17,161 bases of DNA from CAZGTQ01 sp964528575 (GTDB lineage Bacteria; Planctomycetota; UBA1135; GCA-002686595), in the NCBI GenBank assembly GCA_964528575.1, contig CAZGTQ010000434.1:1-17161 (forward strand). Reading direction: 5' to 3'. The position numbers and the translations under genes are program-made. Position 1 is the first letter of the stretch; the number at the start of each line of letters is the position of its first letter. Below the pieces are notes generated by a model. The model saw nothing but the letters and a program-made list of their open reading frames with translations, was not told the DNA's origin and ran no database searches. This document shows positions 1-7,061 of this stretch, piece by piece.

Positions 1-1371
1 CTCGGTCTCGCGGTTCGGTGAGGCCACCGAGCCACAATCGAGGTGGTCGCGGCCGATCACGATGGGCGCCTGCACGCGGCCGGTGCGGACGGCCTCGTTG
101 AACGCGAGGCCCGCCTTCGCGCGCGCGCCGTAGCCGAGCCAACAGATGCGCGCGGGGAGACCCTGGAACGCGACACGCTCGCCCGCCATACGGATCCAGC
201 GCGCGAGGGGTTCGTCCTCGGGGAAGAGCTCGAGAATGATCCGGTCCGTCTCCGCGATGTCAGCGGGGTCGCCCGAGAGCGCGACCCAACGGAACGGCCC
301 TTTGCCCTCGCAGAACAGCGGGCGCACGTACTTCGGCACGAAGCCCTCGAAGCCGAACGCGTCCTCGCAGCCCGCCTCCTGCGCGTGGCCGCGCAGGTTG
401 TTGCCGTAGTCGAACGTGTCCGCGCCGCGCTCCTGCAGCGCGAGCATCGCTCGCACGTGGTCGACCATCGTGCGGAACGACTCGCGCTGGTAGCGCTCGG
501 GATCGCTCGTGCGCAGGGCGAGCGCGCCCTCGTGCCTCATCCCGTTCGGGACGTAGCCGCCGAGCGGATCGTGCGCGCTCGTCTGGTCGGTCAGCACGTC
601 GGGCACGACGTCGCGCTCGAGCAACCGGTGCAAGAGGTCGACGACGTTCGCGACGACGCCGACCGAGCGCGCCTCCCCCGCTTCCTTCCACGCGAGCGCG
701 CGGTCGATCGCCTCGTCGACGTCCTCGCAGAGCTCGTCGCAGTAGCCGGTCTCGAGCCGCTTCTCGATCCGCGCGCGGTCGACGTCGGCGCCGAGGAACG
801 CGGCGTTGTTCATCGTGGCGGCGAGCGGCTGCGCGCCCCCCATGCCGCCCAGCCCGCCGGTGACGACGAGCCGGCCGCGCAGGTCGCCGCCGAAGTGGCG
901 CTTGGCCGCCGCGGCGAACGTCTCGTACGTGCCCTGGAGGATCCCCTGCGTCCCGATGTAGATCCACGAGCCGGCCGTCATCTGGCCGAACATGATCTTC
1001 CCCTCGGCCTCGAGGTGGCGGAAGTGCTCCCAGTTGGCCCAGCGTCCGACGAGGTTCGAGTTGGCGATCAGGACGCGCGGCGCGCCCGGGTGCGTGCGGA
1101 ACACGGCGACGGGCTTGCCGCTCTGCACGAGCAGCGTCTCGTCCATCCCCAGGGCCCGCAGCGCCGCGACGATCGCGCGGAACGAGTCCCAGTCGCGCGC
1201 CGCCTTCCCGCTGCCGCCGTACACGACGAGGTTCGCGGGGTCCTCGGCGACCTCCGCGTCGAGGTTGTTCATCAGGAGGCGGAGCGCGGCCTCGGCCTGC
1301 CACGTCTTGCACGAGAGGCTCGCGCCGCGCGGCGCGCGCTGCGGACCGATCGAGATGTCGTTCGCGGCCAT
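1..1371 (-). CDS. hutU: Urocanate hydratase (urocanase), C-terminus beyond the window
   Basis: Urocanase catalyses the second step of histidine degradation, hydrating urocanate to 4-imidazolone-5-propionate with a tightly bound NAD+ in the cytoplasm. Reading from the ATG at 1371, 457 codons are open to the window edge. The family is about 555 residues, so roughly the last 100 are missing. Family signatures visible are YGGSGKAARDWD (51-62), the glycine-rich NAD-binding stretch TGGLGGMGGAQ (171-181), DQTSAHDPLGGY, the active-site ICW cysteine and GRDHLDCGSVASPNRET near the cut end. The ICW cysteine counts to residue 410, the same number as the known active-site Cys of the Pseudomonas putida enzyme. 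No frameshift or stop was found when the frame was read through. No clear Shine-Dalgarno sequence precedes the start. It lies downstream of hutH on the same strand, separated by an antisense GNAT gene. Confidence 0.97.
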   Translation of the reverse strand, partial: MAANDISIGPQRAPRGASLSCKTWQAEAALRLLMNNLDAEVAEDPANLVVYGGSGKAARDWDSFRAIVAALRALGMDETLLVQSGKPVAVFRTHPGAPRVLIANSNLVGRWANWEHFRHLEAEGKIMFGQMTAGSWIYIGTQGILQGTYETFAAAAKRHFGGDLRGRLVVTGGLGGMGGAQPLAATMNNAAFLGADVDRARIEKRLETGYCDELCEDVDEAIDRALAWKEAGEARSVGVVANVVDLLHRLLERDVVPDVLTDQTSAHDPLGGYVPNGMRHEGALALRTSDPERYQRESFRTMVDHVRAMLALQERGADTFDYGNNLRGHAQEAGCEDAFGFEGFVPKYVRPLFCEGKGPFRWVALSGDPADIAETDRIILELFPEDEPLARWIRMAGERVAFQGLPARICWLGYGARAKAGLAFNEAVRTGRVQAPIVIGRDHLDCGSVASPNRETE

Positions 1372-1395
1372 GGCGGCGAAGGTACGCGCTGCGCT

Positions 1396-1842
1396 ATGCT
1401 CACGCCACCGCCGCTCATGGAAGGCCGCATCCGCCGCGCGTCGCCCGCCGACGCACCCGTCCTCTCCGCGCTCGAGCCGACCGCCTTCGACGCGACACCG
1501 ACGACGCCCGACCACCGCACCTGGGTGATCGAGCTCGACGGCGACCTCTGCGGCTTCTGCCGCACGGGCCCGAGCCGCGACCCGTCCGCCGACGTGACGT
1601 CGACGACCGAGATCCAGTCGTTCCGCATGCACGCCGACCACGAAGGCCGCGGCCTCGGCCGCTCGCTCGTCACGTGGGCGATCGACGACCTACGCGAGCG
1701 GGGCTACGTCGACGTCACCGTCCGCGTCGCCGAGAGCGACGCTCGCGCCCGCCGCTTCTTCGAGCAGGCGAAGTTCCGCCTCGACGGCCCGGTGGACAAG
1801 GGCGAGGGCTTCGCGAAGCTGCCCTACCGCCTGCGCCTGTAG
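1396..1842 (+). CDS. GNAT-family N-acetyltransferase, antisense within the hut pair
   Basis: A 148-residue protein with the GNAT fold pattern: a beta strand with WVIELDGDLCGF (43-54), the acetyl-CoA-binding loop HEGRGLGRSL (82-91), then a helix and the typical late motif ARRFFEQAKFRLDGP. GNAT enzymes move an acetyl group from acetyl-CoA to an amine; the substrate here cannot be told. The open frame runs much further upstream (from 43), but that part is the antisense shadow of hutU, so the start is placed at ATG 1396. An in-frame ATG at 1417 (141 residues) is equally possible because neither has a convincing ribosome-binding site. Its start lies 24 bp from the divergent hutU start and its stop 7 bp from the convergent hutH stop, so it fills the whole hutH-hutU gap on the opposite strand. 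Confidence 0.8.
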   Translation: MLTPPPLMEGRIRRASPADAPVLSALEPTAFDATPTTPDHRTWVIELDGDLCGFCRTGPSRDPSADVTSTTEIQSFRMHADHEGRGLGRSLVTWAIDDLRERGYVDVTVRVAESDARARRFFEQAKFRLDGPVDKGEGFAKLPYRLRL

Positions 1843-1858
1843 CGCCGCGTCACGGCGC
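1842..1858. terminator. Small hairpin between convergent GNAT and hutH stops
   Basis: A perfect 6-bp inverted repeat (GCGCCG at 1842-1847, CGGCGC at 1853-1858) with a 5-nt loop spans the two convergent stop codons. There is no T-run on either side, so it is a weak candidate for a two-way terminator. In DNA this rich in G+C such a stem could arise by chance. Confidence 0.2.
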
Positions 1859-3394
1859 GAGCGGCCCGACGGCCGCCTCGACCGCGCGCGCGAGCGCGCC
1901 GGACGTGATCAGTTCGCGCGCCGCTTCGATGTCGTCCGCGAGGTAGCGGTCGTGCGCGAGCGGCGCCACGCGTTCGCGCAGCGCGTCGTACGCGGCCGTC
2001 GCCCCGTGGCCGGCGCGCAGGTCGCGGTGGAACTCGCGCCCCTGGGCGGCGGCGATCAGCTCGATCGCGAGGATGCTCTCGGTGTTCGCGCAGATCGCGC
2101 GGGCCGTGCGCGCCGCCGTCACGCCCATCGAGACGTGGTCCTCCTGGTTCGCGCTCGTCGGCACCGTGTCGACCGACGCCGGATGCGCGTAGACCTTGTT
2201 CTCGCTCGCGAGCGCCGCCGCGGCGACTTGCGCGATCATCAGGCCCGAATTGAGCCCCGGCTCGGGCGTCAGGAACGCGGGCAAGCCCGACAGATCGGGG
2301 TTGACGAGCTGCTCGACGCGCCGCTCCGACACGTTCGCGATCGAGCACAGCGCCATCCCTAGGTAGTCGAGCGCGAGCGCGATCGGCTGGCCGTGGAACA
2401 GGCCCGCCGAGAGCACGTCGCCCTCGTCCGGCATCAGCACCGGATTGTCCGTCACCGCGTTGATCTCGCGCGCGAGCACCTCGGTGACGTGCTCGAGCGC
2501 GACCTTGTACGCGCCGTGGATCTGCGGGACGCAGCGCAGCGAGTACGGGTCCTGCACGCGGTCGCAGTCGGCGTGGCTCGCGAGCACCTCGGACCCGGCG
2601 AGGCACGCGCGTACGTTCGCCGACGTCCGCGCGTGGCCGGGGCAGCCCTTGAGCGCGACCAACCGCTCGTCGAACGGCCGCACGCTGCCGAGCAGCGCCT
2701 CGATCGAGAGTGCCGCGACCGCGTCGGCCGCGCGCGAGATCGCGCGGCAGCGGTGCACGAGCTCGACGCCGTGCGCCTTCATGATCTCGGTGCCGTTGAT
2801 CAGCGCGAGACCTTCCTTCGCCGCGAGCTCGAGCGGCTCTTCGCCGACGCGCTTCAGCGCGCTCGCCGCCCGCAGCCGCTTGCCGCCGACGTACGCATGG
2901 CCGTGGCCCATGTACGCCGCCGTCATGTGTGCGAGCGGCGCGAGGTCCCCGCTCGCCCCCACCGAGCCCTGCTCGGGCACCTCGGGCACGAAGCCCGCGT
3001 CGAACAGCCGCACGAGCTTCTCGATCGTCTCCCAGCGCACGCCCGAGTGCCCGCGGACGACGCCGTTGAGCCGCAGGATCTGCGCGACGCGCACCGTCGG
3101 CAGCGCCATCGGCGGCCCGACCCCGCAGCAGTGTGAGAGCACGAGGTTGCGCTGGAGCCGCGCGAGGTCGCGCGCGTCGACGGCGACGTTCTTGAGGCGC
3201 CCGAAGCCCGTCGTGAGCCCGTAGACGACTTTGCCCGAGGAGACCGCCTCGTCGACCATGTCGCGCGCGCGCCGCACAGCGGCACGCGCCTCGCGCGGGA
3301 TCGCGAGCGCCACCGGCTCGTCCCGCAGCACGGGCACGAGGTCGTCGAGGACAAGGCTCTTGCCGTCGAGCCGGATCCGTTGTGGGGCCGCCAT
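1850..3394 (-). CDS. hutH: Histidine ammonia-lyase (histidase)
   Basis: Histidase removes ammonia from L-histidine to give trans-urocanate, the entry step of the Hut pathway. The 514-residue length matches the family (about 500-515). The ASG triad that cyclises into the MIO electrophile is at 147-149 within GSVGASGDLAPLAHM (143-157). The active-site tyrosine motif YGLTTGFG is at 58-65, the QRNLVLSH segment at 81-88, the LINGTE substrate loop follows, and the late SANQEDHVSMG motif is present. The ATG at 3394 gives the expected MxxxxLDGxxL N-terminus. There is no obvious Shine-Dalgarno sequence, but a promoter-like pair sits so close upstream that a very short leader is possible. hutU follows on the same strand, which supports a histidine-degradation transcript. 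Confidence 0.98.
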   Translation of the reverse strand: MAAPQRIRLDGKSLVLDDLVPVLRDEPVALAIPREARAAVRRARDMVDEAVSSGKVVYGLTTGFGRLKNVAVDARDLARLQRNLVLSHCCGVGPPMALPTVRVAQILRLNGVVRGHSGVRWETIEKLVRLFDAGFVPEVPEQGSVGASGDLAPLAHMTAAYMGHGHAYVGGKRLRAASALKRVGEEPLELAAKEGLALINGTEIMKAHGVELVHRCRAISRAADAVAALSIEALLGSVRPFDERLVALKGCPGHARTSANVRACLAGSEVLASHADCDRVQDPYSLRCVPQIHGAYKVALEHVTEVLAREINAVTDNPVLMPDEGDVLSAGLFHGQPIALALDYLGMALCSIANVSERRVEQLVNPDLSGLPAFLTPEPGLNSGLMIAQVAAAALASENKVYAHPASVDTVPTSANQEDHVSMGVTAARTARAICANTESILAIELIAAAQGREFHRDLRAGHGATAAYDALRERVAPLAHDRYLADDIEAARELITSGALARAVEAAVGPLAP

Positions 3395-3404
3395 GGGGCG
3401 CGGG

Positions 3405-3433
3405 ATTCTAGCGCCCCAGCCCGCGCCCGTCAG
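3405..3433 (-). promoter_or_regulatory. Putative sigma70-type promoter for hutH(U)
   Basis: On the minus strand, CTGACG (3433-3428; four of six consensus -35 bases) is followed after exactly 17 bp by TAGAAT (3410-3405; five of six -10 bases). Ten bases separate the -10 box from the hutH ATG, so a transcript would start within a few bases of the start codon. It lies in the short gap between the stop of the upstream gene remnant and hutH. The A+T-containing -10 box stands out in very G+C-rich DNA, but no experimental support is visible. Confidence 0.45.
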
Positions 3434-3445
3434 GCGCTGGCGCCC

Positions 3446-3566
3446 TCACCCGTCCTCGCTCGGCGCCCCGGCCGCGGGCCCGGGCCAGTCGCGGCCGGCG
3501 CGGAGCCACTCGTCCTCGTCCTGGCCGTGGATCGCCCGCTCGGGGAGCTTCGCCTCGAAGACCCGA
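3446..3566 (-). pseudogene. Remnant: C-terminal tail of a paralog of the 622-residue protein
   Basis: On the minus strand, about 36 codons ending in a TGA at 3446-3448 encode a tail (VFEAKLPERAIHG, then QDEDEWLRAGRDWPGPAAG and APSEDG). It is almost identical to the C-terminus of the protein encoded at 4217-6085. Upstream of the VFEAKLP segment the same frame stays open to 3799 but no longer resembles that protein, and it runs out of frame through the small exported-protein gene. No credible start was found. Most base differences between the two copies are synonymous, so the fragment probably comes from a once-functional paralog that was truncated. A short translated gene cannot be excluded. 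Confidence 0.7.
3460..3563 (-). repeat. Direct repeat, copy A (partner 4231-4334)
   Basis: Aligned base by base with 4231-4334 at a constant offset of 771 bp, I count 7 mismatches in 104 positions and no gaps. Similarity fades within a few codons on either side. The repeat lies in the tail of the gene remnant. Confidence 0.9.
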
Positions 3567-3644
3567 GTCGCCACGCTCTTCAGGAAGGGCTGAGCGACCG
3601 TGGCGCCGGACACCGACCGCGCTACCGACGGTTCAGCGCGGAAT

Positions 3645-4052
3645 TCAGCGCGGGATGAGGACGAGCTCGACATCTCCCCGCTCGCGCACATCGGCCCAGC
3701 TCGAGACCTCGACGAGTTGGGCGCGACAGGAGTACGACTCGCCGGTGATGTCGAGAGGCTCAGCAGCGGCCGCGCCGTCCGTCGTTCGGAGGCTGGCAAG
3801 GCTCACGAGGCCCTCGGCAGTGACCGAGGCGCCGTAGAACGCGATCACTCGCTGCTCTGCACCCGGCCAAGCCGGATACACGATGAAGTGATACACCTCG
3901 GTGCCCTCGTCCGAACCCTTCGAGGCGGACACCTGAGCATCGTTCGGAGTTTGCTCCGCCTGCCCTGCGGAGCTGTCGGCGCTGGAGAACGTGAACGCGA
4001 CGGCGGTGCAAGCGACTACCGCGAGTAGCGCGCCGAGTAGTTTCCCCTTCAT
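3645..4052 (-). CDS. Small exported protein of unknown function
   Basis: I do not recognise this 135-residue protein. The start is placed at ATG 4052 because it gives a classical export signal (MKGKLLGALLAVVAC, then TAVAFTFSSADSSAG). It is also preceded by a purine-rich Shine-Dalgarno stretch; GGAG lies 8 nt upstream. The frame opens earlier at 4115, but that would place a repeat-encoded TPAATPEATPEE segment before the signal. VVAC at residues 12-15 resembles a lipobox, yet the hydrophobic run continues beyond it, so signal peptidase I cleavage around residues 25-30 is also possible. The mature part has a low-complexity linker (about 26-50), then a predicted beta-rich region and one other cysteine (109). 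It lies between the 622-residue gene and the duplicated tail. Its base composition looks less G+C-extreme than its neighbours. Confidence 0.65.
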   Translation of the reverse strand: MKGKLLGALLAVVACTAVAFTFSSADSSAGQAEQTPNDAQVSASKGSDEGTEVYHFIVYPAWPGAEQRVIAFYGASVTAEGLVSLASLRTTDGAAAAEPLDITGESYSCRAQLVEVSSWADVRERGDVELVLIPR

Positions 4053-4054
4053 GT

Positions 4055-4067
4055 CCCTCTCTCCCTC
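4055..4067 (-). promoter_or_regulatory. Shine-Dalgarno purine tract for the small exported protein
   Basis: Minus-strand sequence immediately before ATG 4052 reads GAGGGAGAGAGGGAC. The GGAG at 4064-4061 has an 8-nt spacer to the ATG. This decides the 4052 start over the longer frame beginning at 4115. Confidence 0.6.
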
Positions 4068-4071
4068 TTCT

Positions 4072-4107
4072 GGAGTTGCTTCTGGAGTTGCAGCTGGAGT
4101 TGCAGCT
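4072..4107 (-). repeat. Three tandem 12-bp repeats in the leader of the small gene
   Basis: Plus-strand units are GGAGTTGCTTCT (4072-4083), GGAGTTGCAGCT (4084-4095) and GGAGTTGCAGCT (4096-4107). They end 20 bp upstream of the start codon chosen for the small exported protein. The 12-bp length would keep reading frame if the longer start at 4115 were used, encoding an A-T-P-E type repeat. Confidence 0.85.
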
Positions 4108-4216
4108 ACGTGCAAGATTCAGTTGCACGTCGAATCGAAGCACATCTGCTGCATGGGTCACATCCGGCAGGTGCCGAAGACGTACGGCCACTGCACGGCC
4201 GGCTCGAAGCCGCCCG

Positions 4217-6085
4217 TCACTGATCGTCGCTCGGCGCCCCCGCAGCCGGCCCGGGCCAGTCGCGGCCGGCGCGGAGCCACTCGTCCTCGTCTTGGCCGTG
4301 GATCGCCCTTGCGGGGAGCTTCGCCTCGAAGACCTTCTCGCCGTCGAGCGTGAAGTCGCGGATCTCGAGCACGTCCTGCGAGTACCACTCGGCGTCGATG
4401 CTCCACGCGCCGTCCTCGAGGCCGTCGATCACGAGCGACTCGTGGTCGGGCAGCACGTACGCGACGCGCGGCTCGCCGTTCACCGTGACCTCGACCGGCA
4501 GACCCTGGTAGCGGCCCGAGACGTGGATCACGATGCGCGACTCGCCCTCGGGGAACGGCTCGAGCTCGAGCACGACCTGCTCGTCCTCGGGGCGCACGAC
4601 GCGCGATGCCCACGTGCGTCCCTCAGGACCGAACGCCTGGATGTAGCGCACCGCGACGAGGTCCGACCACGCGGTCAGCACGAAACGGCCCTCGGCGTCG
4701 GTCGTGACCTCCTGGCGCGCGGGCGGGATCGGCGGCAGCACCTCGCTCTCGAGGAAGAGCTGCGTCTCGCGGAAGTAGCCGAGCACCGCGCCCGCGTAAT
4801 CGGGCGCCTCGAGCGTGACGCGCGCGCCCGCGACCGGCTCGCCCTCGTCGACGACCTGGCCGACGAGCTGCGGCGCCTGGCGCAGGTGCACCTCGACGGG
4901 GTGCTCGACGCCCGCACGCAGGTTGACCGCGCGCGCTTGCGGCGCCGCGATCGCGCCGTCCTTGAACACGCGCACGATCACGAACTCAGCGGGCAGGTCG
5001 CCGATCGTGTGCACCGTGCCCGGCTCGACGAGGATCGGGTTCAGCCGGTGCCACGGATACGTGCGCTGCGAGCGGAACTCCGTGCCGACCTGAGCGGCCG
5101 CGCGCGTGTTCGACGGCAAGATGAACACCTGCGCCGGGCCGGGACCGCCGACCGCCTCGGGGATCGAGAGCTTGATCGTCGCCGGCTCGCGCAACACGTA
5201 CTTGAGCTGGCCCGGCTCGTAGAGATGGCCGAGCGTGACGTTGAACGTCTCGCGGTACGGCGTGTGGCCGCGCGCGTCGACCTCGACGAGCGTCTTGCCG
5301 CTCGCGACCGCCGGCACGTAGAACAACCCCTCGACGTCGGTGATCGCGATCTGCCCGTCGATCGAGACGCGCGCGCCCTCGATCGGCTCGTTGTCCGCGT
5401 CGACGACGTGCCCGTAGACGCTCGCCGGCCGGCCGTAGCCGATGTTCAGCAGCGACTCGGCGCGGCGGCGCAGGCGCACCTCGCGGCGCGAGCCGAGGAT
5501 GCCCGGCCCCGAGACCTCGACGACGTCGAGCCCGGGGAGCAGGTCGCTCGCTCCGAACGCGCCCACGTCGCCCGCCTCGAGCACGCGGCCCGCGTTCGGG
5601 CCCGCGACGAACGTGATGGTCGCCGGGACGGGCTCCCCGGCGGCGTCGAAGATCTGGCCGGCGATCGCGGCGGTGCGCGAGGAGTCGATCGGCGGGCCCG
5701 CGGGAACCTGAGGGTGGCGCGCGGCGCGCAGGAGCTGGAGATCGACCTTCAGCGGCCAGACCACGGTCGTGTGCGCCGGCGGCCCCTCGGCGACCAGGGT
5801 GCCCTCGCTCTGGCGCGGCGCGACGAGCGGCGCCTCGGGCTCCGAGAGCGCCGGGGCGACGCCGTCCGGATCGACGGGGAGCGCACCGCCCGCGTCGTCC
5901 GGCGGTCCGCCGCCGCTCGTGGCCAGCCAGCCGACGAGGCCGACGACGGCCAGGATCGCCGCGGCGAGGGCGGCGAGGAGCGGCGCGGTGCGTCGGTCGC
6001 GTTGCACGGTCGGAGAATAGCCGGCGCGCATGGGCGTCGCACGCCGTCCGGCGCGCGGCGCGCCGGGTCTCGAGGGCGTAGGCAT
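4217..6085 (-). CDS. Membrane-anchored protein with carboxypeptidase-regulatory-like domains
   Basis: A 622-residue protein with one N-terminal membrane segment (about 33-56, LLAALAAAILAVVGLVGWLA). A Pro/Gly/Asp-rich linker follows (57-105), then an extracytoplasmic beta-sandwich region. Three segments look like CarboxypepD_reg/transthyretin-like domains: AAIAGQIFDAAGEPVPATITF (from 139), ASVYGHVVDADNEPIEGARVSI (from 221, with TDVEGLFYVP), and PQLVGQVVDEGEPVAGARVTL (from 405, with TTDAEGRFVLTAW at 461). No peptidase catalytic motif is present, so a structural or binding role outside the membrane is inferred. Arginines before the membrane segment (29-32) fit an N-in topology. Alternative starts are ATG 6031 and GTG 6007; none has a strong ribosome-binding site. 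Its last ~36 codons are duplicated at 3446-3563. It lies downstream of a GNAT gene on the same strand, 123 bp away. Confidence 0.85.
   Translation of the reverse strand: MPTPSRPGAPRAGRRATPMRAGYSPTVQRDRRTAPLLAALAAAILAVVGLVGWLATSGGGPPDDAGGALPVDPDGVAPALSEPEAPLVAPRQSEGTLVAEGPPAHTTVVWPLKVDLQLLRAARHPQVPAGPPIDSSRTAAIAGQIFDAAGEPVPATITFVAGPNAGRVLEAGDVGAFGASDLLPGLDVVEVSGPGILGSRREVRLRRRAESLLNIGYGRPASVYGHVVDADNEPIEGARVSIDGQIAITDVEGLFYVPAVASGKTLVEVDARGHTPYRETFNVTLGHLYEPGQLKYVLREPATIKLSIPEAVGGPGPAQVFILPSNTRAAAQVGTEFRSQRTYPWHRLNPILVEPGTVHTIGDLPAEFVIVRVFKDGAIAAPQARAVNLRAGVEHPVEVHLRQAPQLVGQVVDEGEPVAGARVTLEAPDYAGAVLGYFRETQLFLESEVLPPIPPARQEVTTDAEGRFVLTAWSDLVAVRYIQAFGPEGRTWASRVVRPEDEQVVLELEPFPEGESRIVIHVSGRYQGLPVEVTVNGEPRVAYVLPDHESLVIDGLEDGAWSIDAEWYSQDVLEIRDFTLDGEKVFEAKLPARAIHGQDEDEWLRAGRDWPGPAAGAPSDDQ
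4231..4334 (-). repeat. Direct repeat, copy B (partner 3460-3563)
   Basis: This is the 3' end of the 622-residue protein gene. It matches 3460-3563 at 97 of 104 positions without gaps. The encoded tail is charged and Trp/Pro-rich and follows the last beta domain. Confidence 0.9.
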
Positions 6086-6208
6086 GGGGTTGGGCCGGTC
6101 GCCGTGCCCGGGCGACGCTCGGTTCTCCTAGGCCGAGCGGGGGGCGGGGTCACGCGCCGAGCGGGTACGACGCGCGTGGGGAGCGGTTCTTCCGCTCGCC
6201 CGCGGATC

Positions 6209-6898
6209 TCACGGGCGGGCGGAAGGAGTTTCCGCACCGTCCTCGAGGCGGACGTCCTCGAGCCGCACGTCCTCGAGCCGCACGACCTCGCGCTCGGGAC
6301 GCCAGCCGCCGGCCGCCGCGCGCCACTCGTCCGGCGCCAGCGTGAAGTACCACTCGTCGACCGGCTCGCCGTGCTTGAGCACCTTCCCGCGCGCGAGGTA
6401 CTCGTAGCGGAAGCCGACACGCTCGAGCACGCGGCGCGACGCGGCGTTGCCGACGAACACGTACGCGTACAGCAGCGCCGCGTCGAGGTGCTCGAAGCAG
6501 AGGTGGCAGACGAGCCGGAGCGCGTCCGTCCCGAGCCCGCGGCCCCACGCGTCGGACGCGATCCAGTAGCCGACGTCGCCCAGGCGCGGGTGGCCGAGGA
6601 AGCGCGGGCCGATGCAGCCGCGGAACGCGCCGGTCGCGCGGTCGCAGATTGCGAAATGGTAGTCGCAGCCGGTCGCGCTGCGGGTCGCCCAGCGCGCGTA
6701 GAACGGCTCGAGCTCGGCCGCGTTGCGGGGTCCGTTCCACACGAGCCAGCGCAGGATCTCGTCGTGGCCGTGCAGCATCGCGAACGCCGGCTCCGCGTCC
6801 TCGCGCACGAGCGGGCGCAGGCTCGCCACGGCCCCCTCCAGCTCCGCGTGCGCGAGCACGGGCTGCGCGCTCGCGCGCGTGCTTCGATCCGGCCTCAT
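6209..6898 (-). CDS. RimJ/RimL-type GNAT acetyltransferase with repeat tail
   Basis: A 229-residue acetyl-CoA-dependent N-acetyltransferase of the Acetyltransf_3 (RimJ/RimL) type. It has the start motif SLRPLVREDAEPAFAML (26-42), GDVGYWIASDAWGRGLGTDAL (107-127) carrying the acetyl-CoA loop, and NAASRRVLERVGFRYEYLARG (151-171), where family members have N..S..v.ek.GF. The WGRGLGTDAL loop is intact, so it is probably active; the substrate (protein N-terminus, amino sugar or amino acid) cannot be read. Family members usually stop near 170-190 residues. This one has about 35 extra residues, including three VRLED pentapeptides (206-220). The ATG at 6898 has AGGG close upstream on the minus strand. 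It is divergent from the dehydrogenase gene at 7062, with 163 bp between their starts. Confidence 0.88.
   Translation of the reverse strand: MRPDRSTRASAQPVLAHAELEGAVASLRPLVREDAEPAFAMLHGHDEILRWLVWNGPRNAAELEPFYARWATRSATGCDYHFAICDRATGAFRGCIGPRFLGHPRLGDVGYWIASDAWGRGLGTDALRLVCHLCFEHLDAALLYAYVFVGNAASRRVLERVGFRYEYLARGKVLKHGEPVDEWYFTLAPDEWRAAAGGWRPEREVVRLEDVRLEDVRLEDGAETPSARP
6239..6283 (-). repeat. Three tandem 15-bp repeats encoding VRLED
   Basis: Plus-strand units are GTCCTCGAGGCGGAC (6239-6253), GTCCTCGAGCCGCAC (6254-6268) and GTCCTCGAGCCGCAC (6269-6283), differing by two bases. They add five residues each to the acidic-basic C-terminal tail of the GNAT protein and lie just before its stop. The pattern fits slippage that preserved frame. 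Confidence 0.9.
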
Positions 6899-7061
6899 CT
6901 GTACCCTGCTTCGCCCGATTCGCCCCGCCCCGTCCTGGATCGACGGGCTCCAGCTCGTCCCTGATCGACGGCCGCCCGTCCGCTGCGCCCGCCATCATGT
7001 CGGCGGCTCAGCCCGCCGCGCAACCCGGACGCTCCCGCGCGTCCTCCTCGCTCCACCCGCC

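Noticed and set aside
43..1395. Plus-strand open frame of 451 codons ahead of the GNAT gene
   Set aside because: It is the antisense shadow of hutU, whose minus-strand frame shows all urocanase motifs. The plus-strand translation is Arg/Ala/Glu-rich with no domain sense. Only the part from 1396 is kept.
6098..6217. Several 6-7 bp stems between the RimL-type GNAT and the 622-residue gene (for example 6116-6122 with 6133-6139, and 6181-6186 with 6192-6197)
   Set aside because: They are short, lack T-runs and are expected by chance in such G+C-rich sequence, so none is called as a terminator.
4076..6964. Plus-strand open frame of 962 codons
   Set aside because: It runs antisense across the carboxypeptidase-regulatory-like gene and the RimL-type GNAT gene. 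The Arg/Asp/Glu/Leu-rich translation is typical of opposite-strand frames in G+C-rich DNA.
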